From: an uncultured Actinomycetes bacterium
Lineage (GTDB): Bacteria > Actinomycetota > Acidimicrobiia > Acidimicrobiales > RAAP-2
Reading direction: 5' to 3'
Assembly: GCA_903875425.1 (NCBI GenBank)
Contig: CAIQWC010000040.1
Coordinates: forward strand, 62,001-126,000
Length of the DNA: 64,000 nt
Shown: piece by piece, positions 34,930 to 43,985 of the stretch
Layout: each line of letters opens with the position of its first letter
Numbering within the stretch: position 1 is the stretch's first letter
Notes under the pieces: generated by a model
Told to the model about the DNA's origin: nothing
The model's input: the letters and a program-made list of their open reading frames with translations, nothing else
The model's database searches: none
Made by a program: the position numbers and the translations under genes

Positions 34930-36470
34930 AGTATTTCGCGAGGAACAAACGTGGGTTAGTAGTAGCGGGGATCAGTGCTGCAGCCCTCATCGCCACATCA
35001 TTGGCTCCCGTTGGGTCAGCGACTGCAACGGCTACGACCACGTCAGCCGTCACGCCTCCTCAATTGGGAGGTTATAGCGCGGGCGTGACTCCCTTCATTG
35101 CCGATGTGGCAATCAACAACGTCACCATGGCCACCCTTAAGAACGTCTCCTTCACCGTGACGCCGATGAGTGGATCAACGACAACGCCCATCTCGGCCAC
35201 CTATGAGAAGGCGTATTTTGTCAACCGGCCCAGCCTCGTTTCTGGCTCCACGATTACGGTCCCCGTGTACGGTCTCTATGCGAGTGCAGTCGATAACAGC
35301 AATCACGTCACGGTTGCTGTGACGACGACGTCAGCAACGACGGTTTTAACGGCTGCTATCTCGACTACGCCATGGCAAGACCCTTGCGGGGGGTGCTACA
35401 CCACAGGACTGCAGTATGTTCACGCGCGCAACAATGCTGTGCATCTGGGCTACAGCTACTTCATGTTGAAGTCCATGTTCTCAGGGCAAGTACCCGTCAT
35501 CGTGATGGACACCGATGGCCAAGTCCGATGGGTTGCGAACGATACCTCGGGTGGTGGTGGAACGCCGGTATCTGGATTCATCGGCCAAAGTTTTTACGCT
35601 ACCCATGGTGCGCGTCTATATCGATTAAATCTCGATGGTAGCGAATCGCTAGTCCATGATTTCTCTGGGTATCAAGGCATTAACAATTTCTGGCACAACA
35701 TTGATCCGGGCAATACGGGAATGTTGTTATCGGCGGACGGGGCGAGTTCCAGTATTGAGTCCACCGTGTTGGAAGTAAATACTGACGGAAGCGTCGCCAA
35801 GATGGTTGATGTCTACCAAATCATCAGTCAAGCCATGACGGCAGGTGGTGATAATCCCAGTGACTTTGTCAGCCAAGGCGGGGACTGGTTCCACATGAAT
35901 GCCGAAACGTTTTGGCCAGCACGCAATGAAGTTGTGGTGTCGAGTCGCGAAGATTTCGTGATTGGTATTAACTATGCAACCCAAAAAATTGACTGGATTC
36001 TTGGGGATCCCACCAAGCAGTGGTATCAGTTTAAGTCACTCCGTCATTTTGCTTTAGCCCTAGCGCCGGGAACCCTTCCCCCCATTGGCCAACACGCACT
36101 CTCGATCACTCCGACCGGTCAGTTGCTGCTCTTCGATGACGGCTACGGCAGTTACAACCACTACCCGTCGGGAAACTCCCGCTCCTACAGCATCCCGCAA
36201 TTGTTCCAAATCAACTTCGCGACTCGGACCGCCAAGCAAACCTGGGCCTATTACAACAACCCACCGATCCAAAGCGCTATCTGTTCCAGCGTTTATCAAG
36301 AGGCGGGCAATACCTACCTCGTCGACTATGCCGCGGAAAGCAGCCCCGATCTCATTGGCTTGGGTGCGAACAACGCCGTGGCCTTTGATTACCAATTGCC
36401 CAACACCTATATCAATGGAGCCTGGAACGCGTATCCCGTGGCCATAAACGGATTGAGCTTTAACAGTTGA
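34926..36470 (+). CDS. Secreted arylsulfotransferase-like (ASST family) protein
   Basis: A 514-residue exported protein. The signal peptide is about 1-36 (RGLVVAGISAAALIATSLAPVGSATA region). The core matches the Arylsulfotran families: VIVMDTDGQVRWVAND, DWFHMNAETFWPARNEVVVSSR, QKIDWILGDP and GQHALSITPTGQLLLFDDG, the last with the candidate catalytic histidine. Known members transfer sulfate between phenols, but many actinobacterial homologues are untested. An ATGA overlap couples it to the seven-repeat protein, and both are probably cell-surface beta-propellers. Confidence 0.8.
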   Translation: MKYFARNKRGLVVAGISAAALIATSLAPVGSATATATTTSAVTPPQLGGYSAGVTPFIADVAINNVTMATLKNVSFTVTPMSGSTTTPISATYEKAYFVNRPSLVSGSTITVPVYGLYASAVDNSNHVTVAVTTTSATTVLTAAISTTPWQDPCGGCYTTGLQYVHARNNAVHLGYSYFMLKSMFSGQVPVIVMDTDGQVRWVANDTSGGGGTPVSGFIGQSFYATHGARLYRLNLDGSESLVHDFSGYQGINNFWHNIDPGNTGMLLSADGASSSIESTVLEVNTDGSVAKMVDVYQIISQAMTAGGDNPSDFVSQGGDWFHMNAETFWPARNEVVVSSREDFVIGINYATQKIDWILGDPTKQWYQFKSLRHFALALAPGTLPPIGQHALSITPTGQLLLFDDGYGSYNHYPSGNSRSYSIPQLFQINFATRTAKQTWAYYNNPPIQSAICSSVYQEAGNTYLVDYAAESSPDLIGLGANNAVAFDYQLPNTYINGAWNAYPVAINGLSFNS

Positions 36471-36506
36471 TAGAGCGCTCGAGGTTTGGCTGACACGTGA
36501 AAAGCA

Positions 36507-36533
36507 GAAACCCCGCCCAATGGGCGGGGTTTC
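36507..36533 (+). terminator. Symmetric (bidirectional) terminator
   Basis: GAAACCCCGCCC and GGGCGGGGTTTC pair perfectly around AAT. It lies between the convergent arylsulfotransferase-like gene and sdhB. The A-run at one end and T-run at the other let it work on both strands. Confidence 0.88.
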
Positions 36534-36555
36534 TTCCGGAAATTCGCTATTCGCT

Positions 36556-37335
36556 TCAGTCGGGCTGAACAGCCGCCTCTTCCGAGGTGCGCTTGGTGCG
36601 GCGCAGGATCTTGCGTCCCAACCACGCCACCGGGTCGAAGTCGGCGTCAACGACGCGTTCTTTTAGCGGGATAATGGCGTTGTCCGTGATCTTGATGTGC
36701 TCGGGGCACACTTCGGTGCAGCACTTGGTGATGTTACACATCCCGAGACCCATCTTCTCGCGAACGAGTTCACGACGGTCATTGGTATCAAGCGGGTGCA
36801 TTTCGAGCTCCGCGTATCGAATGAAGAAGCGAGGCCCGGCGTACTTGAGCTTGTTTTCTTCGTGGTCGCGGATGACGTGGCACACGTCTTGGCACATGAA
36901 GCACTCAATGCACTTACGGAACTCTTGGCCGCGTTCAACATCAATTTGCTGCATACGGTAACCGTCAGCCGGTCTTGGGATCGGGTTGAAGGCAGGAACC
37001 TTACGCGCCATTTCGAAGTTGAAACTCACATCCGTCGCTAGGTCGCGAATCACGGGGAATGCACGCATCGGTGTGACAGTCACGGTCTCGCCGTCAGGTA
37101 GCGAGTCTACGCGTGTCATGCAAAGCAATCGTGGCTTACCGTTGATCTCAGCTGAGCATGAGCCACACTTACCGGCTTTGCAGTTCCAGCGAACCGCTAG
37201 GTCTGGCGCGGTCGTCGCCTGGATGCGGTGAATCACGTCCAAGACGACCTCACCCTCCACCTTCGGCATGACGTAGTTCTCGAAGGCGCCACCGTTTTGG
37301 TCACCTCTCCAAACACGCATCGTAATCTCAGTCAT
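36556..37335 (-). CDS. sdhB: Succinate dehydrogenase iron-sulfur subunit
   Basis: A 259-residue electron-transfer subunit. The [2Fe-2S] site is CKAGKCGSCSAEINGKPRLLC in outline (four cysteines near residues 52-72). The [4Fe-4S] and [3Fe-4S] sites are CIECFMCQDVC and CNITKCCTEVCPEHI. It passes electrons from SdhA flavin to quinone at the membrane. It abuts sdhA directly, the stop of one next to the ATG of the other. Confidence 0.96.
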   Translation of the reverse strand: MTEITMRVWRGDQNGGAFENYVMPKVEGEVVLDVIHRIQATTAPDLAVRWNCKAGKCGSCSAEINGKPRLLCMTRVDSLPDGETVTVTPMRAFPVIRDLATDVSFNFEMARKVPAFNPIPRPADGYRMQQIDVERGQEFRKCIECFMCQDVCHVIRDHEENKLKYAGPRFFIRYAELEMHPLDTNDRRELVREKMGLGMCNITKCCTEVCPEHIKITDNAIIPLKERVVDADFDPVAWLGRKILRRTKRTSEEAAVQPD

Positions 37336-39147
37336 TTACTTAGCCTCCTCAAAGAGTGCCTTGAGTTCGTCGGGCATTTCAGCCAACGGCTCAGGGCTAA
37401 TGGAGATGGGGTTGAGGTAGCCAGCTCCTTGGGTTTGGCGCTGGACGAAGTTAACCTTGCCCAATTCAGGATCGGCCTTGGGGAAGTCCTCACGGGTCTG
37501 GCCACCACGAGATTCTCGACGCTCTAGTGCACCTTGTGCCGCCGAGATTGACACGGTCAACATACTTGGTAGGTCGGTAGCTAAGTTCCATCCTGGGTTG
37601 TAAGAAACGCCACCGGAAGCCGACACATTCTTGGTGCGCTCTTTCAAGACTTCAAGTTGCTCTAGGGCTTCTACTAGCTCGTCTTCTTTTCGGATGATGC
37701 CAACGTTGGCTTGCATCAACTCTTGGAGGTCGTGCTGAATGGTGTACGGGTTCTCACCGTTTTCGCGCCCTAACGGAGCGAGTGCATCGGCGATGTAGCC
37801 GCTGACCTGTGCTTCATTGAGCGAAATAGGAGCCTTGGATTCGGCATAGTCGGCTGCGGCCATACCCGCGCGACGACCAAAGACCAGCAAGTCAGACAGT
37901 GAGTTGCCACCGAGTCGGTTTGAGCCGTGCATTCCGGCTGAAACTTCACCAGCGGCGTAGAGACCAGGAACGCAACTCGCTGCGGTCTCGGCATCAACGC
38001 GCACGCCACCCATGATGTAGTGACAGGTTGGCCCAATTTCCATGGCTTCGCGGGTGATGTCTACACCAGCGAGTTCCATGAACTGGTGGTACATGCTGGG
38101 CAGGCGACGGCGAATAAATTCGGCACTTCGGCGTGATGCGATATCAAGGTAGACACCGCCGTGAGGAGTGCCACGCCCGGCCTTGACTTCCGTGTTGATG
38201 GAGCGTGCCACTTCGTCACGAGGGAGCAGTTCTGGTGGGCGGCGGCCAGCTGCGTGGTCATCGTACCAACGGTCAGCTTCCTCCTCACTCTCTGCAGTTT
38301 CGGCGCGGAACATTGGTGCGACGTAGTCGAACATGAAGCGCTTGCCTTCGGAGTTCCGAAGTACGCCACCGTCGCCACGAACACCTTCGGTTACGAGAAT
38401 CCCTCGGACTGATAGAGGCCAAACCATACCGGTGGGGTGGAACTGAATGCACTCCATCTCTTGGAGCTCTGCACCAGCCCATAAGGCCATGGCATGGCCG
38501 TCGCCGGTTGATTCCCAAGAGTTCGAGGTGAACTTCCACGATTTACCAACGCCGCCCGTCGCGATAACGACTGCCTTAGCGGAGAAGGTTACGAACTCGC
38601 CGGTGGGTCTCCAGTAAGCAACAGCACCCGCAACGGAGCCGTCATCATTGGTGAGCAGGCGCACAACCTTGCACTCCATGTAGACGTCAACGTCGAGCGA
38701 GACGATCCGTTGCTGCATGGTCCGGATGAGCTCCAAGCCAGTACGGTCGCCGACGTGGGCCAGACGAGCGTAGAGGTGACCACCGAAGTCACGCTGCTGG
38801 ATCTTGCCTTCCTTAGTGCGGTCAAAGAGTGCTCCCCAGTCTTCCAACTCGTAGATTCGGTCGGGTGACTCCTGAGCGTGCAACTGAGCCATGCGCCAGT
38901 TATTCAGCATCTTTCCACCACGCATGGTGTCGCGGAAGTGGACTTTCCAGTTGTCTTCTTTGTAGACGTTGCCCATGGCGGCAGCAGCGCCACCTTCGGC
39001 CATGACGGTGTGAGCCTTACCGAGGAGGCTCTTGGTGATGATTGCCACCTTGAGTCCACGCTGCTTGGCTTCCACGGCGGCACGCATTCCTGCACCACCG
39101 GCACCGATAATAATGACGTCGTAGTCGTGATGTTCGCGTTCAGTCAT
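37336..39147 (-). CDS. sdhA: Succinate dehydrogenase flavoprotein subunit
   Basis: A 603-residue FAD subunit oxidising succinate to fumarate. DVIIIGAGGAGMRAAVEA is the dinucleotide-binding fold. KAHTVMAEGGAAAAMGN holds the histidine for covalent FAD. HGSNRLGGNSLSDLLVFG and the C-terminal NPISISPEPLAEMP complete the family pattern. It is the middle gene of sdhC-sdhA-sdhB. Fumarate reductase activity cannot be excluded from sequence alone, but neighbours and organism type favour Sdh. Confidence 0.95.
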   Translation of the reverse strand: MTEREHHDYDVIIIGAGGAGMRAAVEAKQRGLKVAIITKSLLGKAHTVMAEGGAAAAMGNVYKEDNWKVHFRDTMRGGKMLNNWRMAQLHAQESPDRIYELEDWGALFDRTKEGKIQQRDFGGHLYARLAHVGDRTGLELIRTMQQRIVSLDVDVYMECKVVRLLTNDDGSVAGAVAYWRPTGEFVTFSAKAVVIATGGVGKSWKFTSNSWESTGDGHAMALWAGAELQEMECIQFHPTGMVWPLSVRGILVTEGVRGDGGVLRNSEGKRFMFDYVAPMFRAETAESEEEADRWYDDHAAGRRPPELLPRDEVARSINTEVKAGRGTPHGGVYLDIASRRSAEFIRRRLPSMYHQFMELAGVDITREAMEIGPTCHYIMGGVRVDAETAASCVPGLYAAGEVSAGMHGSNRLGGNSLSDLLVFGRRAGMAAADYAESKAPISLNEAQVSGYIADALAPLGRENGENPYTIQHDLQELMQANVGIIRKEDELVEALEQLEVLKERTKNVSASGGVSYNPGWNLATDLPSMLTVSISAAQGALERRESRGGQTREDFPKADPELGKVNFVQRQTQGAGYLNPISISPEPLAEMPDELKALFEEAK

Positions 39148-39157
39148 GCTGCGGTCC

Positions 39158-40003
39158 TTAGAAGAGGCGGAAGTCCGAAATCGTGCCAGAGGCTACGAGG
39201 CGGACGTAAATGTCAGTGAATGCAACGAAGAACAAGCTCACCCAGGCGAACTGCATGTGCTTTGCATTCAGGGGGGTCACGAACTTCCAGAGCTTGGCGC
39301 GAATCGGGTGAGCCGCGAACGATCGCACTTGCCCACCACAGAGGTGCCGACAGGCGTGGCAGCTCAGCGAGTACAGCCAAAGCAAGGTTGCGTTAATGAC
39401 CAGTACCAAGGTGCCCACCGTGACGCCAATGCCGATACCCGGCTGATTAAAGGCCACAATCGCGTCATAGGTCAGTAAGACGTTAAAGATCAAACCGAAG
39501 TAGAAGAAGTATCGGTGAACGTTTTGCATAATGAGCGGGAACTTCGACTCACCTGAGTAGCTCTTGTGCGCGTCGGAGACGCTGCACGACGGTGGTGCCC
39601 ACCAGAAGGAGCGGTAGTACGCGCGACGGTAGTAGTAACAGGTCATGCGGAAACCCAGCGGGAAGATCAAGATCAACAGGGCCGGCGAGATCGTCCACCA
39701 ATTGAGAACGTGTCCGCCCATGGAAGCCCCCGTCGTCAAACACCCTTGGGTCAAGCACGGTGAGTAGAAGGGACTAATGAGGTCGCGATGCATCGTGGCA
39801 CCGGCGTAGTAGTCCTTGTTCACAAACGCAGCCCAGGTCGCGTAGATCACAAAGCTTGACAGAATCGCCACCGTAATGACGGGGGCAAGCCACCATCTGT
39901 CGGTACGAAGCGTCGGCTGATCGGGGCCTCCTCGGGTACCGCCCAGCACCACAGGGGTGTGGGAATTGTCTACCCGAGTGGCGGAATTTTCCACCGTCGT
40001 CAC
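39158..40003 (-). CDS. sdhC: Succinate dehydrogenase membrane anchor (Sdh1-type, five helices)
   Basis: A 281-residue membrane protein with about five transmembrane helices: near WWLAPVITVAILSSFVIY, ISPALLILIFPLGF, FYFGLIFNVLLTYD, VGTLVLVINATLLWLY and FAWVSLFFVAFTDIYV. It is much larger than classic SdhC or SdhD and resembles the single anchor of actinobacterial Sdh1. A Cys/His-rich loop SCHACRHLCGG might bind a cofactor; this is not proven. GTG 40003 follows AAGGAGG. It is first in the sdh operon, with a 156-bp divergent region upstream. Confidence 0.85.
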   Translation of the reverse strand: MTTVENSATRVDNSHTPVVLGGTRGGPDQPTLRTDRWWLAPVITVAILSSFVIYATWAAFVNKDYYAGATMHRDLISPFYSPCLTQGCLTTGASMGGHVLNWWTISPALLILIFPLGFRMTCYYYRRAYYRSFWWAPPSCSVSDAHKSYSGESKFPLIMQNVHRYFFYFGLIFNVLLTYDAIVAFNQPGIGIGVTVGTLVLVINATLLWLYSLSCHACRHLCGGQVRSFAAHPIRAKLWKFVTPLNAKHMQFAWVSLFFVAFTDIYVRLVASGTISDFRLF

Positions 40004-40147
40004 ACTGCCTCCTTGTTATTGGTTGGCATTTCTAGGGGGGGCGCCAAAGCGACCTACTGCTGATTCTCGCCAGGACCCTTTTGGGGCTCTGACATCGAAC
40101 CACAAATAACTTAACCGCCTCCGCAACGCTCTTGTTACGTTTCCCCG

Positions 40148-40153
40148 TAGTCT
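40148..40153 (+). promoter_or_regulatory. Candidate leaderless -10 box for the MoxR-like ATPase gene
   Basis: TAGTCT is 6 nt before ATG 40160 with no Shine-Dalgarno between them. Confidence 0.5.
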
Positions 40154-40159
40154 CGTGAC

Positions 40160-41605
40160 ATGAGCGTTAACCAAGAATCTCGACTTCGGCCCATCCCCCC
40201 CTCCGACCTGCCGGCAACGCTTGGGGCCTTGCGTGAGTCTGCTTGGAAATCTCGAAGCGTGGCCGAAGAACTAGCCGCCAATCTCGAGGGCGTGATTGCC
40301 GCGCAAAGCTCGTTATCTGCTGGCGTTCAGGGCTTCGAGACAACCGTCTTGCCTCAGCTCGAGACCGCAATTTTGGCCGAGCACGACATCATTTTGCTCG
40401 GCGAGCGTGGCCAAGCCAAGACGCGCCTCATACGGAGCCTGGTTAATCTTTTGGATGAGTGGATGCCCATTGTGGCGGGCTCCGAGATTAATGACGACCC
40501 CTTTCATCCTGTGTCGGCTCAAGCCCGGAATCTTGTTGCTGAGCTCGGGGAGGAAAGTCCAATCGCTTGGGTACATCGGTCTGAGCGCTATGGCGAGAAA
40601 CTCGCCACTCCCGACACCACGATTGCCGACCTGATCGGCGAGGTCGACCCCATCAAGGTTGCTGAAGGTCGTTACCTCTCTGACGAGCTGACTATCCACT
40701 ATGGGCTCGTCCCTCGGGTCAACCGAGGCATTTTCGCCATCAATGAGCTTCCCGACCTTGCCGAACGCATCCAAGTCGGTTTACTGAACGTGCTCGAAGA
40801 GCGCGACATACAAATTCGTGGTCACCGCATTCGCCTACCCCTCGATATCGTGCTTGTCGCTACCGCGAATCCGGAGGACTACACCAATCGCGGCAGAATA
40901 ATCACACCGCTCAAAGACCGATTTGGTGCTCAGATCCGTACTCACTATCCGCGCGAGGTCGATACCGAGATTGACATTGTTCGCCGTGAAGCTCGTGTGG
41001 CGCCGACCACGAAGGCCGTCAAGGTCCCGTGGTTTATCGAGCGCATCATCGGCGAGGTGAGTCATTTGGCTCGGCGAAGTCCCATGCTGAACCAGCGCAG
41101 CGGCGTATCGGTGCGCCTCACTATTGCCAACTACGAATCAATTGTGGCTAATGCCATGCGACGTAGTTTGCGCACCCATGAAGAAGAAATTGTTCCTCGT
41201 ATCTCAGACCTCGCGGCAGCATTGGCTTCCACCCAGGGCAAGGTCGAAGTCGAGACGCTTGAAGAAGGCAGAGAAGCCGACATCATTGCCCAACTCTTCG
41301 CAGCGGCGACATTGCTCGTCTTTCGAGATGCGGTGGTGCTCACGCAAGCAGCCGAGATCTTGGCGGCCTTTGACGGCGAGGTTATTGCCCACACTGGCGA
41401 TGACTTAGCCTCAGCCGAGTATGGCTCCCTCCTGGCGCACATCCCGGTTCTCGAGGCTCCCACTCGAGCTATCGCCGGCGATGAGGCTGGGCCCGGAGAA
41501 ATGGCTGCAGCCTTGGAGTTCCTCCTTGAAGGCCTTCATCTGACTAAGCGTCTCAATAAGGACGCTTCAGGCCCGAGAGCGCTCTATCGCTCGAAGGGTT
41601 CATGA
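40160..41605 (+). CDS. AAA+ ATPase, MoxR / magnesium-chelatase ChlI-like
   Basis: A 481-residue ATPase. Walker A is GERGQAKT at 81-88. GIFAINELPDLAERIQVGLLN carries the Walker B region, with N in place of the usual D or E pair (IDEL). ATANPEDYTNRGRII is the sensor 1 segment and LKDRFGAQI follows. It overlaps the VWA gene by 4 nt, and such MoxR-VWA pairs often act as chaperones that insert cofactors or remodel complexes. The target is unknown; no chlorophyll or B12 genes are near. Confidence 0.85.
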   Translation: MSVNQESRLRPIPPSDLPATLGALRESAWKSRSVAEELAANLEGVIAAQSSLSAGVQGFETTVLPQLETAILAEHDIILLGERGQAKTRLIRSLVNLLDEWMPIVAGSEINDDPFHPVSAQARNLVAELGEESPIAWVHRSERYGEKLATPDTTIADLIGEVDPIKVAEGRYLSDELTIHYGLVPRVNRGIFAINELPDLAERIQVGLLNVLEERDIQIRGHRIRLPLDIVLVATANPEDYTNRGRIITPLKDRFGAQIRTHYPREVDTEIDIVRREARVAPTTKAVKVPWFIERIIGEVSHLARRSPMLNQRSGVSVRLTIANYESIVANAMRRSLRTHEEEIVPRISDLAAALASTQGKVEVETLEEGREADIIAQLFAAATLLVFRDAVVLTQAAEILAAFDGEVIAHTGDDLASAEYGSLLAHIPVLEAPTRAIAGDEAGPGEMAAALEFLLEGLHLTKRLNKDASGPRALYRSKGS

Positions 41606-43587
41606 GCGCAAACTACACCTATCGAGCGTGGGACGGATCCCAAGGGGACGGCGCTATTGACCTAGAGACGCTCCTCGATCTACTCAGCGACGACCTCTTG
41701 GAGAACGGTGATCTCACGGACGCCATAGAGCGGCTGCTGCGCCGGGGCTTCGTGACCGATGACGGCGCGGTTGATGGGCTTCGTGATCTCCTCGAGCAGG
41801 TTCGCGATCGCCGCCAAGAGCTCGAAGAACGAGGAAACCCTGACGCGCAGTTTGCGCAATATCAAGATCGTTTAGCCGAGATCGAAAGCATGGAACGAAG
41901 CGGCCTTGATGACTTGCTCGATGAAGCACAAAGCTCTGGTGATGAACGAAGAGCATCGGTGACCAGTGATGCGGTCGCTGAACGGCGTCTCGAACTAGAT
42001 CTTTTACCTGATCCCTTTGCGGATCGACTCTCGGCGATGGACCATTACGAATTCGTGTCAAGTGAGGCTCGCGAAGCCTTTGAAGCAATGCGTGAAGACC
42101 TCCGTCAAGAGATCGCTGACGCCTACTTTCAAGGCGTCAGCGAAGCCATGCGTAATCCCGACCCCGAGATGATGGCGCGAATGGGTGAAGCCTTCGATGC
42201 CATCTCCACCATGCTTGAGCAGCGCGCGAACGGCGAAGAACTCAACCCGAGTTTCGAAGATTTTCAAGAGAAATTCGGCGACTTGTTTCCCGGAGTCAAT
42301 AACCTTGACGAACTCGTAGCCCTCCTTGCGGAACGTATGGCCGCTGCTGAGGCAATGTTTAATTCCATGAGCGCGCAACAGCGTGCTCAAGTCGAACAGC
42401 TCAGCCGCGAGATGTTTAGTGACATGGATCTTGGATGGCGCATGGATCGGCTGCTAGCAAATCTTCGCGCTGCCGCTCCCGAGGCAGGATGGGGAGAGGC
42501 GCAACGCTTCCGAGGCGATGCGCCGATCGGTTTTGGGGACGCCACTGATATCGCCCGTCAGCTCGGTGAACTCGGGGCCATGGAAGACCTGCTCACCAAG
42601 GGAAATGCCGCTCAGGCGCTAGGCGAACTTGACCTCGAACAAATCAAGCGCCACTTAGGCCCCGATGCCGCACAGCACCTAGAACGCCTTAAGAAGGTGA
42701 CAAAAACCCTGGAGGATGCTGGTGCTATTTCTCGAAAAGGGGATCGTCTAACACTCACCGCCCAGGGGGTTCGCCGACTAGGCAACCAAGCCCTGAAAGA
42801 AATCTTCGCCCTACTGAAGAAAAACGGCACGGGTGAACATCCAACGGTCTTCACCGGCTTTGGCCACGACCGAGAAGAGACCACGAAGGCCTACGAACCC
42901 GGCGATCCTCTGTCGCTGCACTTGACGAAGACCTTGTCGAATGCGCTCGCGAGAGGAGGTGGGGTTCCCATCAAGCTCGAGGCACAAGACTTCGAAGTCA
43001 TCGAGACCGAAGCCTTAAGTCGCTCCGCCACCGTGCTGTGCATTGACTTGTCGATGTCTATGCCCATGCGAGGCAACTTCGTTCCGGCAAAGAAAATGGC
43101 GTTAGCACTGCAGACCCTGATATCGAGTCGATATCCCCGTGACTACTTTGGCCTGGTGGTGTTTTCCGAAATGGCTCGAGAACTTAAGGTTGAAGACTTA
43201 CCCACGGTGATGTGGGACTACATCCCGGGTACCAATTTGCAACACGCCTTGGCCTTATCGCGTCAGATGCTCGCGAAGCAGCACGGCACAAAGCAGATCA
43301 TCGTGGTGACCGATGGTGAGCCCACGGCCCACATCGATGCATGGGGGACCCCTGAGTTCAACTATCCACCGGTCCCCGAAACACTTCGCCTCACCATGGC
43401 CGAGGTACTGCGGTGCACCAAAGCCGATATTTCCATCACGACCTTTGCCCTGGATCTCGAGAACACGATGTTCCCCTTCGTGGAGCAAATCGCTACGGTT
43501 AATGGGGGCCGGACTTTCTACCCCTCACCCGATGATTTGGGCGGATTTGTGCTGGTGGACTTCCTCAGACAGCGTCGTAAGCGCTAA
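41602..43587 (+). CDS. VWA-domain protein, partner of the MoxR-like ATPase
   Basis: A 661-residue protein with a C-terminal von Willebrand A domain (about 470-655). The MIDAS metal site is complete: D482-L-S484-M-S486, the GTN segment downstream, and D571 in VTDGEPTAH. Residues 1-460 are a charged, mostly helical region with many Glu and Asp, presumably binding the ATPase or the client. No signal peptide or transmembrane helix is seen, so it is cytosolic. Length is typical for the actinobacterial partner in these pairs. Confidence 0.85.
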   Translation: MSANYTYRAWDGSQGDGAIDLETLLDLLSDDLLENGDLTDAIERLLRRGFVTDDGAVDGLRDLLEQVRDRRQELEERGNPDAQFAQYQDRLAEIESMERSGLDDLLDEAQSSGDERRASVTSDAVAERRLELDLLPDPFADRLSAMDHYEFVSSEAREAFEAMREDLRQEIADAYFQGVSEAMRNPDPEMMARMGEAFDAISTMLEQRANGEELNPSFEDFQEKFGDLFPGVNNLDELVALLAERMAAAEAMFNSMSAQQRAQVEQLSREMFSDMDLGWRMDRLLANLRAAAPEAGWGEAQRFRGDAPIGFGDATDIARQLGELGAMEDLLTKGNAAQALGELDLEQIKRHLGPDAAQHLERLKKVTKTLEDAGAISRKGDRLTLTAQGVRRLGNQALKEIFALLKKNGTGEHPTVFTGFGHDREETTKAYEPGDPLSLHLTKTLSNALARGGGVPIKLEAQDFEVIETEALSRSATVLCIDLSMSMPMRGNFVPAKKMALALQTLISSRYPRDYFGLVVFSEMARELKVEDLPTVMWDYIPGTNLQHALALSRQMLAKQHGTKQIIVVTDGEPTAHIDAWGTPEFNYPPVPETLRLTMAEVLRCTKADISITTFALDLENTMFPFVEQIATVNGGRTFYPSPDDLGGFVLVDFLRQRRKR

Positions 43588-43649
43588 AACCCCAGTATTT
43601 CGGGCAAAAGTAAGATTTAACTTGCATTGTTCTGGGAAATGGCCCAAGA

Positions 43650-43678
43650 TGACACTGTTGTAATTACAAGGGTGACAC
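43650..43678 (+). promoter_or_regulatory. Palindrome flanked by direct repeats upstream of the whiB gene
   Basis: TTGTAATTACAA (43658-43669) is a perfect 12-bp palindrome. It is flanked by direct copies of TGACAC at 43650-43655 and 43673-43678. It sits 34 nt upstream of the ATG in otherwise GC-rich DNA and could be a regulator site. Confidence 0.45.
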
Positions 43679-43703
43679 AAAGCTGTGGCCCACGGGAGGG
43701 AAC

Positions 43704-43985
43704 ATGGACGTTTTGAACTTGCTTAGCGGCGAAGAAGAAAAGAGCTGGCAGACCAAGTCAAACTGCATGGGTGTAGACCCTGACCTGTTTTTCCCAGAGC
43801 GTGGTGCCTCGACGCGCGAGGCTAAGGAAGTCTGCCGCGGTTGCGTCGTTCGTGAAGAATGTCTCGAATATGCACTGAGTAACGGCGAGAAGTTCGGTAT
43901 TTGGGGTGGGATGAGCGAACGAGAACGTCGACGTCTGCGTCGGGCCCGCGCACTTGAGCGGCGCCAGGCCGAATCCGCTTCCTAA
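43704..43985 (+). CDS. WhiB family iron-sulfur transcription factor
   Basis: A 93-residue WhiB-like regulator, specific to actinobacteria. Four cysteines for the [4Fe-4S] cluster are C21, C44, C47 and C53 (CRGCVVREEC). The turn GIWGGMSERERRRLRR is the WhiB signature followed by a basic DNA-binding tail. A GGGAGG site precedes the ATG. These proteins bind sigma factor region 4 and respond to redox or NO; the target set is unknown. It ends tail-to-tail with the formiminotransferase gene, with overlapping stop codons (CTAA). Confidence 0.94.
   Translation: MDVLNLLSGEEEKSWQTKSNCMGVDPDLFFPERGASTREAKEVCRGCVVREECLEYALSNGEKFGIWGGMSERERRRLRRARALERRQAESAS

Noticed and set aside
33466-36470. Horizontally acquired island for the two secreted proteins
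   Set aside because: Composition is slightly richer in Thr/Ser codons, as expected for secreted proteins, but there are no mobile genes, tRNA ends or repeats at its borders.
40160-43587. Magnesium or cobalt chelatase
   Set aside because: ChlI/ChlD-like folds are present, but there is no large chelatase subunit or tetrapyrrole gene nearby, so only MoxR-VWA is called.
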